Assembly (NCBI RefSeq): GCF_014333525.1
Contig: NZ_JACSCX010000001.1
Location: forward strand, 744,001-808,000
Origin: Hymenobacter puniceus
Lineage (GTDB): Bacteria; Bacteroidota; Bacteroidia; Cytophagales; Hymenobacteraceae
Direction of reading: 5' to 3'
Length of the DNA: 64,000 nt
The translations under genes were made by a program, and so were the position numbers. Positions 25,738-34,396 of this stretch are shown here, piece after piece (position 1 is the first letter of the stretch; each line of letters opens with the position of its first letter). The notes under the pieces were generated by a model. The model searched no databases. It worked only from the letters and a program-made list of their open reading frames with translations, and had not been told where the DNA came from.

Positions 25738-25907
25738 CTGTCATTGCGAGGAGGCACGCCGAAGCAATACGTCCTCTCCTAGCAAACATTTTCCTTACAG
25801 CAAAGCCCTCCGGCAGTAGACAACTAACCTGACACCGGAGGGCTTGGCTGTTAGGGCCGCTTAGAGCCTTGAGAGGAAAGATTGCTTCGCTCTGCTCGCA
25901 ATGACAG
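25738..25907. repeat. Composite palindromic element R2, ~170 bp
   Basis: Ends are a 13-bp perfect inverted repeat, CTGTCATTGCGAG (25738-25750) and CTCGCAATGACAG (25895-25907), extended inward by GAAGCAAT/ATTGCTTC. In the middle is a second hairpin, AGCAAAGCCCTCCGG (25799-25813) with CCGGAGGGCTTGGCT (25835-25849). The size and plan match R3 at 27402-27569, and the 14-mer CCCTCCGGCAGTAG is shared. No reading frame of note is inside. It fills the interval between tRNA-His and the DEAD-box gene. Confidence 0.85.
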
Positions 25908-25939
25908 CACCTTGAACTACTACCCGCCTATATTCCCCG

Positions 25940-25947
25940 TACCTTTG
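25940..25947 (+). promoter_or_regulatory. DEAD-box gene promoter -7 element (TACCTTTG)
   Basis: Perfect TAnnTTTG followed by CGG, 22 nt before ATG 25970. It lies just outside the right end of palindromic element R2. Confidence 0.65.
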
Positions 25948-25969
25948 CGGCTTGCAATACCCTTTGATT

Positions 25970-27397
25970 ATGTCTGATACGCCGCAGGTACCTGCCTTTT
26001 CCGATTTCAAGCTCAACAAGCAGCTACTCACGGCCGTAGCCGAGGCGGGCTTCACGGAGCCCACGCCTGTACAGGCCCAAACCATTCCGCTGCTGCTTGC
26101 CGGCCACGATATCCTAGGCATTGCCCAGACCGGCACCGGCAAAACCGCCGCCTTTGGCTTGCCGCTACTGATGAAGGTGAAATACGCCCAGGGCACCAAC
26201 CCGCGGGCTTTGGTGCTGGCGCCCACCCGCGAGCTGGCCATGCAGTTGGAAAGCCACCTCAAGAAGCTGGCCGTCTACACCGACCTGCGCATTTTCGCCA
26301 TCTACGGCGGCCTGGGCCCGAAAACCCAGATTGAAACCATTGCCGCCGGCGTCGATATCCTGATTGCCACGCCGGGCCGCCTGCTGGAGCTGTACCTGCG
26401 CGGCGACCTGGTGCTGAAGGAGTTGAAAACGCTGGTGCTCGATGAGGCCGACAAGATGATGGACATGGGCTTTATGCCCCAAATCCGGCGCATTCTGGAA
26501 GTTATTCCCACCAAGCGCCAGAACGTACTGTTCTCGGCCACCATGCCTGAGAAGGTATCGGTGCTGAGCGAAGAGTTTCTGGAATTTCCGGTGCGCGTGG
26601 AAGTGACGCCCGCTGCTACCTCGGCCCAGACCGTGACGCAGGAACTTTACGAAGTGCCCAACCTGCTCACCAAAATCAACCTGCTGGAGTACTTGTTTCT
26701 GGATTGGGACACGTTCCACCGCGTCATGATTTTCACGCGCACCAAAGAGCACGCCGACAACGTGGCCAGCTTCCTGGCACGCAAAGCCCACGGCGAGGTG
26801 CGCGCCATCCACGGCAACAAAGGCCAGAACATGCGCATCAACGCCATGGAGGCCTTCAAGGCGGGCGAAGTACGGTTTCTGGTAGCTACCGACGTGGCGG
26901 CCCGCGGCATTGATGTGCCGCTGGTGAGCCACGTTATCAACTTCGACGTGCCGCTGATTTACGACGACTATGTGCACCGCATCGGGCGCACGGGCCGGGC
27001 GCAGCACACCGGCGCGGCCATCACCTTCGCCAATGAGGCTGAGATGCATCATATGCAGAAGATTGCTGAGCTGATCCGGCAGGAAATTCCGCTGGTGCCG
27101 CTACCGCCTGAAGTGGTGGTTGCGCCTACTATGTTTGAGGAGCAGCAGGACATGGACCGCGAAAAGGACGAGCGCCGCAAGCGTGAAGACCCCGAGTTCA
27201 AGGGTGCCTTCCACGAGCGCAAAGAGTGGATCAAGCCCGGCGTGACGATTGACAAGCGCACGGGCCGCCCGTTTGTGGCTGGCCCCAACCGCAGCACTAA
27301 AGGCAGCAAGGCCAACTCCACCAAAGGCTCCGACTCGCGCCCCGGCAAGAAAGCCGTGAAAGCCGCCCGCGCCAAAGCCCGGACGAAACGCAAGTAA
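25970..27397 (+). CDS. DEAD-box ATP-dependent RNA helicase
   Basis: 475 residues from ATG 25970 (MSDTPQVPAFSDFKLNK). All helicase motifs are in order: Q motif with PTPVQAQTIPLLL, motif I AQTGTGKTAAFG (about 52), Ia PTRELAMQ, II VLDEADKMMDMGF (about 155), III FSATMPEK, V ATDVAARGIDVP and VI YVHRIGRTGRA. The C-terminal ~90 residues are Lys/Arg rich (ERKEWIKPGVTIDKRTGRP, KAARAKARTKRK), likely an RNA-binding tail. Such proteins remodel rRNA or mRNA, often in ribosome assembly or cold response. The gene is bracketed by two copies of the same composite palindrome, 5 bp after the stop and about 60 bp before the start. Confidence 0.95.
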   Translation: MSDTPQVPAFSDFKLNKQLLTAVAEAGFTEPTPVQAQTIPLLLAGHDILGIAQTGTGKTAAFGLPLLMKVKYAQGTNPRALVLAPTRELAMQLESHLKKLAVYTDLRIFAIYGGLGPKTQIETIAAGVDILIATPGRLLELYLRGDLVLKELKTLVLDEADKMMDMGFMPQIRRILEVIPTKRQNVLFSATMPEKVSVLSEEFLEFPVRVEVTPAATSAQTVTQELYEVPNLLTKINLLEYLFLDWDTFHRVMIFTRTKEHADNVASFLARKAHGEVRAIHGNKGQNMRINAMEAFKAGEVRFLVATDVAARGIDVPLVSHVINFDVPLIYDDYVHRIGRTGRAQHTGAAITFANEAEMHHMQKIAELIRQEIPLVPLPPEVVVAPTMFEEQQDMDREKDERRKREDPEFKGAFHERKEWIKPGVTIDKRTGRPFVAGPNRSTKGSKANSTKGSDSRPGKKAVKAARAKARTKRK

Positions 27398-27401
27398 TTC
27401 T

Positions 27402-27569
27402 CTGTCATTGCGAGCGGAGCGAAGCAATCCTTCCTCTAAAAATATGTACGCCTTTAGTAAGCGCCAATCCCTCCGGCAGTAGTGTATACACTATTGCCGG
27501 AGGGATTGGCGCTAAGGGCTGCTCTGAGCACAGAAAGGACAGATTGCTTCGCTCTGCTCGCAATGACAG
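27402..27569. repeat. Composite palindromic element R3, ~168 bp
   Basis: The same 13-bp termini as R2: CTGTCATTGCGAG (27402-27414) and CTCGCAATGACAG (27557-27569), with GAAGCAATC/GATTGCTTC inside. The central hairpin at 27461-27512 has 26-bp arms with one mismatch, centred on GTGTA|TACAC. It occupies the whole gap between the convergent helicase and membrane-protein genes, leaving 4 bp and 1 bp, and may double as their terminator. Confidence 0.88.
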
Positions 27570-27570
27570 C

Positions 27571-28029
27571 CTACCGATAATGGTCGAAGATGGGCAAGTG
27601 GCTGAATTTGACGGCCAGCAGCGTGAAGGCGGCGCCCCAGAGCACGGCGCTCCAGAGCATATGCAGCACAATGCGCAGGCGCGGCACATGCAGCTGCGTG
27701 GCAATGACGGTGCCGCCGATAGGGCTGAAAAGAATGGGCGTCAGGAACGCAATGCCGGCCATGCCGAAGCGCCGGAAAATGCCCACAATGCGGCGGCTTT
27801 TACGGCTGAACAAGGGCTTGCCTTTTTCCTCGCGCCGCCGCCGCTGGTGCAGCGCCCACATCTTGCCCACACTGGAAATCAGCACCACTGTCGTCATCAT
27901 GCCCGCCACCGACAGCACCCAGATGAGCGGCACCGGCACGCCGCCGGCTACGCCGGCCACCGGAGCCGCCACAAACTTGACCATGCCCAGCAGAAAAACC
28001 GAAGCGTATTTGAGCAGTTGAGGCAGCAC
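27571..28029 (-). CDS. Small integral membrane protein of unknown function
   Basis: 152 residues from GTG 28029 (the first internal Met is residue 16). Hydrophobic segments lie at about 5-30, 35-55, 88-112 and 122-142, separated by a basic loop (HQRRRREEKGKPLFSRKSRR). RFGMAGIAFLTPILFSPIGG resembles the re-entrant stretch of small multidrug-export/DedA-like membrane proteins (COG2426 type), but the match is by eye only. The stop codon abuts palindromic element R3. No operon partner is visible. The membrane location is firm; function is not known. Confidence 0.7.
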   Translation of the reverse strand: MLPQLLKYASVFLLGMVKFVAAPVAGVAGGVPVPLIWVLSVAGMMTTVVLISSVGKMWALHQRRRREEKGKPLFSRKSRRIVGIFRRFGMAGIAFLTPILFSPIGGTVIATQLHVPRLRIVLHMLWSAVLWGAAFTLLAVKFSHLPIFDHYR

Positions 28030-28252
28030 GAAAAACAGTAGCAGAAGATGAAACCGGAAATAGAAGCCTGAAATTACACAGAACCCGGCGCCGGCGCCGC
28101 CCAGCTATTCAAGGAAGGCTGGCGGAATTCGGTTCCGCTGCAACGCAAAGCATCCGCTCTGGCGCACGTGTGAAGCGCGGATGCAAAACCGGACTGCTTG
28201 CCCTAGCTCGTAGCTGCTGGCTTCGCAAGTGGCTGCAGGCTGGCGCTTTGGG

Positions 28253-28942
28253 CTACAGCTTGCTGCCGTATGACAGGTCGCCGGCATCGCCAAGGCCAGG
28301 TACTATGTAGGCGTGCTCGTTCAGCTTTTCGTCGATGGCGGCCACCCAGAGCGTGGCTTCGGGAATTTCGCGCGTGACGTGGGCCACGCCTTCGGGCGAA
28401 GCAATGACGGCGGCAATGTGCACCTGGCGCGGCGTACCGAAGCGCAGCATAGCCCGGTACGTTTGCACCAAGCTCTTGCCCGAGGCCAGCATGGGGTCCA
28501 CCAGAATCAGTACCCGCTCATCGAGGCTGGGCGCCGACAAGTAATCGACCTGCACCTGCACCTGCGAGGTGCCCTCGATGCGGTAGGCGGCCACAAAGGC
28601 GCTTGGCGACTGGTCGAAGTAGTTAAGGAAGCCCTGGTGAAACGGCAGGCCGGCACGCAGCACGGTGGCCAGTACCGGAAAATCGTGCAGCTGCAGGCTT
28701 CTGGCTTCGGCCAGCGGCGTTTTCACGCTTTTCTCCACGTAGCTGAGCTGGGAGCTGATGCGGTAAGCTATGATTTCGCCGAGGCGCTGCAGGTTGCGGC
28801 GGAACCGCAGCGAGTCGCGCTGCACGTCCACGTCGCGCAGCTCAGCCAGGAAATGATTGGCCACAGAAGGCTCGGCGCACACTACATGTACACGAAGGTT
28901 GTCGGCGGCAGAGTCAGCCGGAGAAGAGGTCAGCGCATCCAT
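28253..28942 (-). CDS. upp: Uracil phosphoribosyltransferase
   Basis: 229 residues. After a short unconserved head, VVCAEPSVANHFLAELRD and RFRRNLQRLGEIIAYRISSQ lead to VLATVLRAGLPFHQGFLNYF, the PRPP loop VLILVDPMLASGKSLVQTY (about 140-158) and the uracil-binding end YIVPGLGDAGDLSYG. The enzyme salvages uracil with PRPP to form UMP. The start overlaps the end of the upstream acyltransferase-like gene by 13 nt, so both are likely translated from one mRNA. The 223 bp downstream hold no gene; a short imperfect GCATCCGC/GCGGATGC repeat (about 28148-28183) is all that stands out. Confidence 0.94.
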   Translation of the reverse strand: MDALTSSPADSAADNLRVHVVCAEPSVANHFLAELRDVDVQRDSLRFRRNLQRLGEIIAYRISSQLSYVEKSVKTPLAEARSLQLHDFPVLATVLRAGLPFHQGFLNYFDQSPSAFVAAYRIEGTSQVQVQVDYLSAPSLDERVLILVDPMLASGKSLVQTYRAMLRFGTPRQVHIAAVIASPEGVAHVTREIPEATLWVAAIDEKLNEHAYIVPGLGDAGDLSYGSKL

Positions 28943-29874
28943 TGCAGGTACCAGGGGCGTTGGGAGGTGAAGGAAAGGGCCGCGTAGGGAACGGGCGTGG
29001 CCCCGAAATTGGCGAAAAAACGGGCAATTGATGGTATCATGCCGCCCTCAAAATCGAGTACCAGCCCGGGCGTACCGGCGTGCTGCCGTATCACGTAATC
29101 GAGCAGCAGCAGCGGTGCCCCTGCTTTCTTACCGGCTGGTGAGGCCGCCGCAAACAAATAAATCAGCTGCATACGGTAGCGCACAAACAGCGCCGCCGCC
29201 AGCAGCTCATTGGTTTGAGGGTGGCGCACCTGCAGCGGCAACGCTTGGCCGTGCTGCAGCAAAGCGGCGCACAACTGCTGTAGCTGCTGATAATGGCTGG
29301 ATTTCAGCCCAGCCGCCTCGCCGCTGTGCTGCCGGAAAAGCTGCAGCAGCTCTGCTACAGCTGGCATGTGCGTAACGGCAAGTGGCGCGGGAAGTTGAGT
29401 GTTGAGCCGCAGCCGACGGCGGTAGTCGGCAGTGTAGCCGGCCAGCAGCGTGGCGTAGTCGGGGGCCAGCGGCAGGTGGTAGGTGCGGCGCTCCGTAAGC
29501 TGAAAGCCAGGCGGGGCAGAAGCCAGTTCCTGCCCGGTGTGCAGCTGCGTGTAGAGGCGGGCGTAGCTGCCGCGCAGCAGCGGCAGATAGTCGAGCAGCT
29601 CACGGTGGCGGCTGCCAGCGGTTGTCAGCAGCCCCAATTGCTGCGTGAAGGCAGGCTGATAAATCTCGCGGCCCCAGGGCCGACGGTGCGTGGGCAGCGG
29701 CAGCACGCTCACATAGTTGCTCTGCGGCCCGGTCTCCACTACTGCATCCCAGCGACCGGCAGTGGCAGTCAGCCACCAGCTTTGCGCATAAGGCACTTGC
29801 TGCTCAGCTTGGGCTACGCAGGCATCCCAGGCAGGCAGGTTGAGTTCAGTGAAACGAAGCAGCAGCAGAGGCAC
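28930..29874 (-). CDS. FemAB/GNAT-like acyltransferase-type protein
   Basis: 314 residues from GTG 29872-29874 (read VPLLLLRFTELNLPAWDACV). The frame stays open upstream to 30009, but a perfect TACCTTTG promoter box lies in that extension and ends 4 nt before the GTG, so the shorter, probably leaderless, form is preferred. The sequence shows EQQVPYAQSWWLTATAGRWD, YYRRRLRLNTQLP-like basic segments and an end LVLDFEGGMIPSIARFFANFGATPVPY typical of the GNAT/FemAB-like fold found in cell-wall or N-acyltransferase families. The acceptor is unknown. It overlaps upp by 13 nt. Confidence 0.75.
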   Translation of the reverse strand: MPLLLLRFTELNLPAWDACVAQAEQQVPYAQSWWLTATAGRWDAVVETGPQSNYVSVLPLPTHRRPWGREIYQPAFTQQLGLLTTAGSRHRELLDYLPLLRGSYARLYTQLHTGQELASAPPGFQLTERRTYHLPLAPDYATLLAGYTADYRRRLRLNTQLPAPLAVTHMPAVAELLQLFRQHSGEAAGLKSSHYQQLQQLCAALLQHGQALPLQVRHPQTNELLAAALFVRYRMQLIYLFAAASPAGKKAGAPLLLLDYVIRQHAGTPGLVLDFEGGMIPSIARFFANFGATPVPYAALSFTSQRPWYLQWMR

Positions 29875-29878
29875 AGCC

Positions 29879-29886
29879 CAAAGGTA
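29879..29886 (-). promoter_or_regulatory. -7 element (TACCTTTG) 4 nt before a GTG start
   Basis: Minus strand TACCTTTG, then GGCT, then GTG. It drives the FemAB-like gene and upp, and fixes the likely start. Confidence 0.6.
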
Positions 29887-30062
29887 ACGGCTGGCGGCGT
29901 TGGGCGGCACGTTTGGCTTGCCTATCACCGTCGGCCAACAAAGCTGGCAGCCGGTAGTGCTGGTTTCTGGGGCAGCCGTGGCAGGCTGGGCGTCCGAGTG
30001 TTGCGGCAACTGCGTAGGTTTGTGACCTGGCTGCCGGATTTGCGTATGTGGCCTACCCTACT

Positions 30063-31916
30063 ATGAAAAAACCTATCCTTTTCCTGGCGCTGAGTGCCTT
30101 GCTGCAGCAAGTGGCTTTCGGCCAAAGTATGTCGTATAAATTTGATGGCCCGCTACCGCCGCTGGAAGACCCCGACAACCTGGCCATATCGCCTAATTAT
30201 ACGCAGGGCTCCACTACCGTGCCACTCGATGCCGACGTGTACCGCATGATTGACCGGTACGCCATTCTTTATGGCACCGACAGCATCTACCAGCTGCACA
30301 CTTCCGTGCGGCCCTACCCGCGGGCGGCCGTGGCGCGCTTGGCCGAGCGGATGCTGGCCGACAGCGCGAATTTGTCGGCCCAGGACCGGTTTAATGCCGA
30401 GTATTTGCTGCGCGACAACTGGAACTACACCTCGCGTGCCAACGCCGTAAACCGGCGCGCTCAACCGCGGCTGAAGTATCTCTACGAGCGCCACTCCGAT
30501 CTTTACAGCGTGGCCACGCCCGATTTCACGCTGCGCGTAAATCCGGTAGCGGGCCTGAGCCTCGGCAATTCGGATGGCTCCAAGAGCTACACGTTCCAAA
30601 ACACCCGCGGCATTCAGCTGGAAGGCACTATTGATAAGCGCCTGGGCTTCTACACCTTCCTGGCCGACAACCAGATGGCCGTGCCCGAATACGTGCAGCA
30701 GCGCGTGGAGCGGGACTTGGCCGTGCCACACGAAGGATTCTGGAAGCCGTTCAAGACCACGCCCGGCCAGTACGACTACCTGTCGGCGCGGGGCTACCTC
30801 ACGTATGCGGCCGGCCGCCACGTCAACATTCAGCTGGGCCACGACCGGAACCAGATTGGCAACGGCTACCGCAGCCTGATTCTATCGGATTACTCGGCGC
30901 CGTATTTCTTTCTGAAGCTGAACACGCGCATCTGGAAGTTCAACTACCAGAACCTGTTTGCGCAAATGGTATCCGACGCGCCCAACGTGGATGCTTCCTA
31001 CGAGCGCAAGTACCTGGCCATGCACCACCTCAGCCTTGATGTACTACCCAACCTGAACATCGGCGTATTTGAAAGCGTGGTGTACAGTGGCTACGAGCAG
31101 GTAACGGATATGGTAACCCCTATTGGTGACACCGTTGCAGTACCTCAAATCCGGCAGCGCCGCCGGGGCTTCGAGTTGCAGTACCTCAACCCCATCATCT
31201 TCTACCGCGCCGTAGAACAAGGCGTGGGCTCCGAGGACAACGCTCTGCTGGGTCTGGATTTCAAGTGGAACGTGAAGCAGCAGGTGCAGCTCTATGGCCA
31301 GGTGGTGCTCGATGAGTTTGTGCTGAGCCAGATCCGGAGCGGCAATGGCTGGTGGGCCAACAAGCAGGGCATTCAGCTAGGCGCCAAATACGTGAACGTG
31401 GCCGGCATCCGCACGCTGGATGTACAGGGCGAGTTCAACTACATCCGCCCCTACCTCTACCAGCACGAAGACAAATACCGCAACTATCAGCATTACCAGC
31501 AGCCGCTGGCGCACCCCACGGGAGCCAACCTCTGGGAGCTAATTGGGATTGTGAGCTACCAGCCGCTGCCGCGCCTGAACGTAGTAGCCAAGGGCTTCTA
31601 CGTGAAGCAGGGCCTCGACCCGCTGGGCGAAAACTACGGCTCCAACCCCAACCTGCCCTACACCAACCGCCCGCTGGACGCCAACGGCCAGGTCCGGGAG
31701 TTTGGTTTCCGCGTCGGCGACGGCGCCACCTCGTACCTGTTCCACGGTGACCTCACGGGCACTTGGCAGGCCGTCCACAACCTCTGGCTGGACGGCAAAC
31801 TAATAGTGCGCAACCGCACCCTCAATCAGGCAGTGCCCTACGCCACTGCCGGCACCACCGCTCTGGCCTCGCTGGGTTTGCGCTGGAACATCGCTCAGCG
31901 CCTGCACGAGTTTTAA
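30063..31916 (+). CDS. Wzi/RemB-like outer-membrane barrel protein
   Basis: 617 residues from ATG 30063 with signal peptide MKKPILFLALSALLQQVAFG. A helical N-terminal part (VYRMIDRYAILYGTD, RFNAEYLLRDNW) is followed by a long barrel-like region. GHDRNQIGNGYRSLILSDYS, FFLKLNTRIWKFNYQNLFAQ and HHLSLDVLPNLNIGVFESVV are typical of the Caps_assemb_Wzi family, which in Flavobacterium includes the gliding protein RemB. Family members help attach capsule to the surface or support surface motility. Which role applies here cannot be read. It diverges from the upp operon. Confidence 0.85.
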   Translation: MKKPILFLALSALLQQVAFGQSMSYKFDGPLPPLEDPDNLAISPNYTQGSTTVPLDADVYRMIDRYAILYGTDSIYQLHTSVRPYPRAAVARLAERMLADSANLSAQDRFNAEYLLRDNWNYTSRANAVNRRAQPRLKYLYERHSDLYSVATPDFTLRVNPVAGLSLGNSDGSKSYTFQNTRGIQLEGTIDKRLGFYTFLADNQMAVPEYVQQRVERDLAVPHEGFWKPFKTTPGQYDYLSARGYLTYAAGRHVNIQLGHDRNQIGNGYRSLILSDYSAPYFFLKLNTRIWKFNYQNLFAQMVSDAPNVDASYERKYLAMHHLSLDVLPNLNIGVFESVVYSGYEQVTDMVTPIGDTVAVPQIRQRRRGFELQYLNPIIFYRAVEQGVGSEDNALLGLDFKWNVKQQVQLYGQVVLDEFVLSQIRSGNGWWANKQGIQLGAKYVNVAGIRTLDVQGEFNYIRPYLYQHEDKYRNYQHYQQPLAHPTGANLWELIGIVSYQPLPRLNVVAKGFYVKQGLDPLGENYGSNPNLPYTNRPLDANGQVREFGFRVGDGATSYLFHGDLTGTWQAVHNLWLDGKLIVRNRTLNQAVPYATAGTTALASLGLRWNIAQRLHEF

Positions 31917-31931
31917 TCGTTGATTGGTAGT

Positions 31932-31988
31932 TGTTGATTGCTGATTGTTGGTTTGTTGATTATTATGCCCAACAATCAGCAATCAACA
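31932..31988. repeat. 20-bp perfect inverted repeat after the Wzi/RemB-like gene
   Basis: TGTTGATTGCTGATTGTTGG (31932-31951) and its exact reverse complement (31969-31988) enclose 17 nt. T/G-rich left arm and C/A-rich right arm resemble the inverted repeat found inside uvrA at 58354-58430. It could serve as terminator for the barrel gene. Confidence 0.8.
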
Positions 31989-32013
31989 CACTAACAATCA
32001 GCACATCAAACCC

Positions 32014-32373
32014 ATGCACCACGAGCCCGAAGCCCTGCTGCTGTACCGGCCTGTCAATCAGCAGGAGCTGGATTTGATTGCGGCGTCGGGGTGGCGGGAG
32101 TTTCCGCCGCGGCTACTAGAGCAGCCTATTTTCTATCCGGTGCTGCATGAAGAGTACGCCACCCGCATTGCCCGCGACTGGAACGTGCCCTACTATGGCG
32201 TAGGCTACGTGGTGCGCTTTGCCGTGGATGCCGAGTATGCTGCCACCTTTCCGGTGCAGAACGTGGGGCTGCGTGAGCACAACGAGCTGTGGGTACCAGC
32301 CGACGAGCTGCCGGAGTTCAACCGCCAGATTATGGGCCAGATTGAGGTAATAGCTGTTTTCAAAGCCGAGTAG
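32014..32373 (+). CDS. Conserved protein of unknown function (~120 residues)
   Basis: 119 residues with no signal peptide. LLYRPVNQQELDLIAASGWREFPPRL, EQPIFYPVLHEEYATRIARDW and NVGLREHNELWVPADELPEFNRQIMGQIEVI recall a compact family that databases often label ADP-ribosylation/crystallin J1; that label is from memory and is not supported by a catalytic motif here. It is probably cytoplasmic. It lies alone between a palindrome and the ABC exporter. A role cannot be inferred. Confidence 0.75.
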   Translation: MHHEPEALLLYRPVNQQELDLIAASGWREFPPRLLEQPIFYPVLHEEYATRIARDWNVPYYGVGYVVRFAVDAEYAATFPVQNVGLREHNELWVPADELPEFNRQIMGQIEVIAVFKAE

Positions 32374-32414
32374 GCGGCACCGGAGTGCCCGCCGCAGCGG
32401 ACCCGACGATGCGC

Positions 32415-32422
32415 TACCTTTG
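32415..32422 (+). promoter_or_regulatory. ABC exporter promoter -7 element (TACCTTTG)
   Basis: Perfect TAnnTTTG followed by CGGCTACCG and ATG 32432, giving a leader of at most a few nucleotides. Confidence 0.65.
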
Positions 32423-32431
32423 CGGCTACCG

Positions 32432-34273
32432 ATGAAGACTTACCTCCGCATTCTGCAATACGCCCGGCCGTACGCCGACTTTCTGCCACTTTACCTGCTT
32501 TACACGGTGCTGGGCATCTTTTTCGGCATCGGCAATCTGGCGCTGATGATTCCGATGCTGAATGTGCTGTTTGAGCAGACCAGTTCGGCAGCGGTTCCAG
32601 CGCAGCTACCCGCCTTTGCTCTCTCGCTCGACTACCTGACAGGCGCTTTCAATTACGTCTTTGTCCAGGTAATTGCCGACCATGGCAAGCTTGGCGCCCT
32701 GCTATTTGTGTGTCTGGTGCTGATAACGTCGGTGTTTTTCAGCAACGTATTTCGCTACCTCAGTTTGCGGGTAGCGGCACGCGTACGAGCCCGTGTGGTA
32801 CGCAACCTGCGCCGCGACCTGTACCACCGCGTCATTGGGCTCCAGCTGGGCTATTTTGCCACCGGCCGCAAAGGCGACATGATGTCGCGCTTCACCAACG
32901 ACGTGCAGGAAGTGGAAACGTCGGTGGTCAACACCCTGCAGGGCGTCATCCGCGACCCACTCTACATTGTGAGCTACTTCGTGGTGCTGTTCTATATGTC
33001 AACAAAGCTGACGGTGTTTTCGCTGGTGCTGCTGCCGCTGTCGGGCGGCATTATTGCGGCACTGGCCAAGCGGCTGCGCAACCAGGCCAAGATCAGCCAG
33101 GGTACGCTGGGCTCTATGCTGTCGGTGATAGATGAAACGCTGGGTGGGATGCGCGTCATCAAAGCCTTCAATGCGCAGGAGTACGTGAAAGGCAAGTTTG
33201 AAGACCAGAACGACCTGTACGCCCGCACTTCGCGCCGTATCGATAATACCCGCGACCTGGCTTCGCCCTTCTCGGAATTTGCCGGCGTGCTGGTGGTGGC
33301 GGGCCTGCTGTATTTCGGCGGCACCCTCATTCTGGGGGGCACTTCCGATCTGAAGGCTGCCGCATTTATCACCTACATCATCATGTTCTCGCAGGTGCTG
33401 ACGCCGGCTAAGTCTCTGTCCTCGTCGTTTGGCAATATCCAGCGCGGGTTGGTGGCTGGAGAGCGGGTGCTGGGCATTATCGATACCCAGCCCGCCATCC
33501 GCGACAAGCCCGACGCGCAGGTGCTCCCCGAATTCCGGCAGCAGATTGAGCTGCGCAACCTGCAGTTCCGCTACGCCGACGTGCCGGTGCTGCAGGACAT
33601 CAACTTGGTGATTGAAAAAGGCAAAACCGTGGCGCTGGTGGGCCCCAGCGGCTCGGGCAAAAGCACCCTCGCCGACCTACTGCCCCGCTTCTACGACCCC
33701 ACCGGCGGCCAGATCCTTATTGACGGCCACGACGTGCGCGACTGTACCATTCACTCGGTGCGCGAGCAGATGGGCATCGTGACGCAGGAAAGCATCCTGT
33801 TCAACGATTCCATCCTCAACAACATCCGCTTCAACACCCAGGCCACCGAGGCCGAGGTAATGGAAGCGGCCCGCATTGCCAACGCCCACGACTTCATCAT
33901 GGCCACGCCCGAGGGCTACCACACCCTGATTGGGGACCGGGGCGGGCGGTTGTCGGGCGGGCAGCGGCAGCGGCTGAGCATTGCACGCGCCATTTTGCGC
34001 AATCCGCCCATCCTCATTCTCGACGAAGCCACCTCAGCCCTCGACACGGAGAGCGAAAAGCTGGTGCAGGAAGCCCTGACGCGCCTGATGCAGAGCCGCA
34101 CTTCGCTGGTTATTGCCCACCGCCTGAGCACCGTGCAGCACGCCGACGAAATCATTGTGCTGCACCAAGGCCGCATTGCCGAGCGCGGCACCCACGACGA
34201 GCTGCTACGCCAGCCCGGCGGCCTTTACCAGCGCCTCAGCCAGATGCAGGCCACCAACGCCGCGCTGGCGTAG
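32432..34273 (+). CDS. ABC exporter, fused permease and ATPase (MsbA-like)
   Basis: 613 residues from ATG 32432 (MKTYLRILQYARPYADFL). Six membrane helices occupy about 15-320. The nucleotide-binding domain has Walker [15 protein letters not shown] (about 398-411), Q-loop GIVTQESILFND, signature LSGGQRQRLSIARAIL (about 505), Walker B PILILDEATSALDTES and H-loop VIAHRLSTVQ. Such half-transporters work as homodimers at the inner membrane, flipping lipid A-linked lipids or exporting hydrophobic drugs. A lipid role is attractive given the envelope genes around it, but that is inference. An upstream TTG in frame at 32420 lies inside the promoter box and is rejected. Confidence 0.94.
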   Translation: MKTYLRILQYARPYADFLPLYLLYTVLGIFFGIGNLALMIPMLNVLFEQTSSAAVPAQLPAFALSLDYLTGAFNYVFVQVIADHGKLGALLFVCLVLITSVFFSNVFRYLSLRVAARVRARVVRNLRRDLYHRVIGLQLGYFATGRKGDMMSRFTNDVQEVETSVVNTLQGVIRDPLYIVSYFVVLFYMSTKLTVFSLVLLPLSGGIIAALAKRLRNQAKISQGTLGSMLSVIDETLGGMRVIKAFNAQEYVKGKFEDQNDLYARTSRRIDNTRDLASPFSEFAGVLVVAGLLYFGGTLILGGTSDLKAAAFITYIIMFSQVLTPAKSLSSSFGNIQRGLVAGERVLGIIDTQPAIRDKPDAQVLPEFRQQIELRNLQFRYADVPVLQDINLVIEKGKTVALVGPSGSGKSTLADLLPRFYDPTGGQILIDGHDVRDCTIHSVREQMGIVTQESILFNDSILNNIRFNTQATEAEVMEAARIANAHDFIMATPEGYHTLIGDRGGRLSGGQRQRLSIARAILRNPPILILDEATSALDTESEKLVQEALTRLMQSRTSLVIAHRLSTVQHADEIIVLHQGRIAERGTHDELLRQPGGLYQRLSQMQATNAALA

Positions 34274-34396
34274 CGGGTGAGGCATGGGGAGTTAGGCTTC
34301 TAGGATCAGGACAAGCGAATTTTATTACTTACGGTTGGTGACGCCGAATCCAGCATATTGCGCTGCCTAAGCCCCAATCCTATAAGCCCTAAAAAT

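Noticed and set aside
32420..32431. TTG start for the ABC exporter
   Set aside because: The codon lies inside the TACCTTTG promoter box; ATG 32432 fits the family N-terminus.
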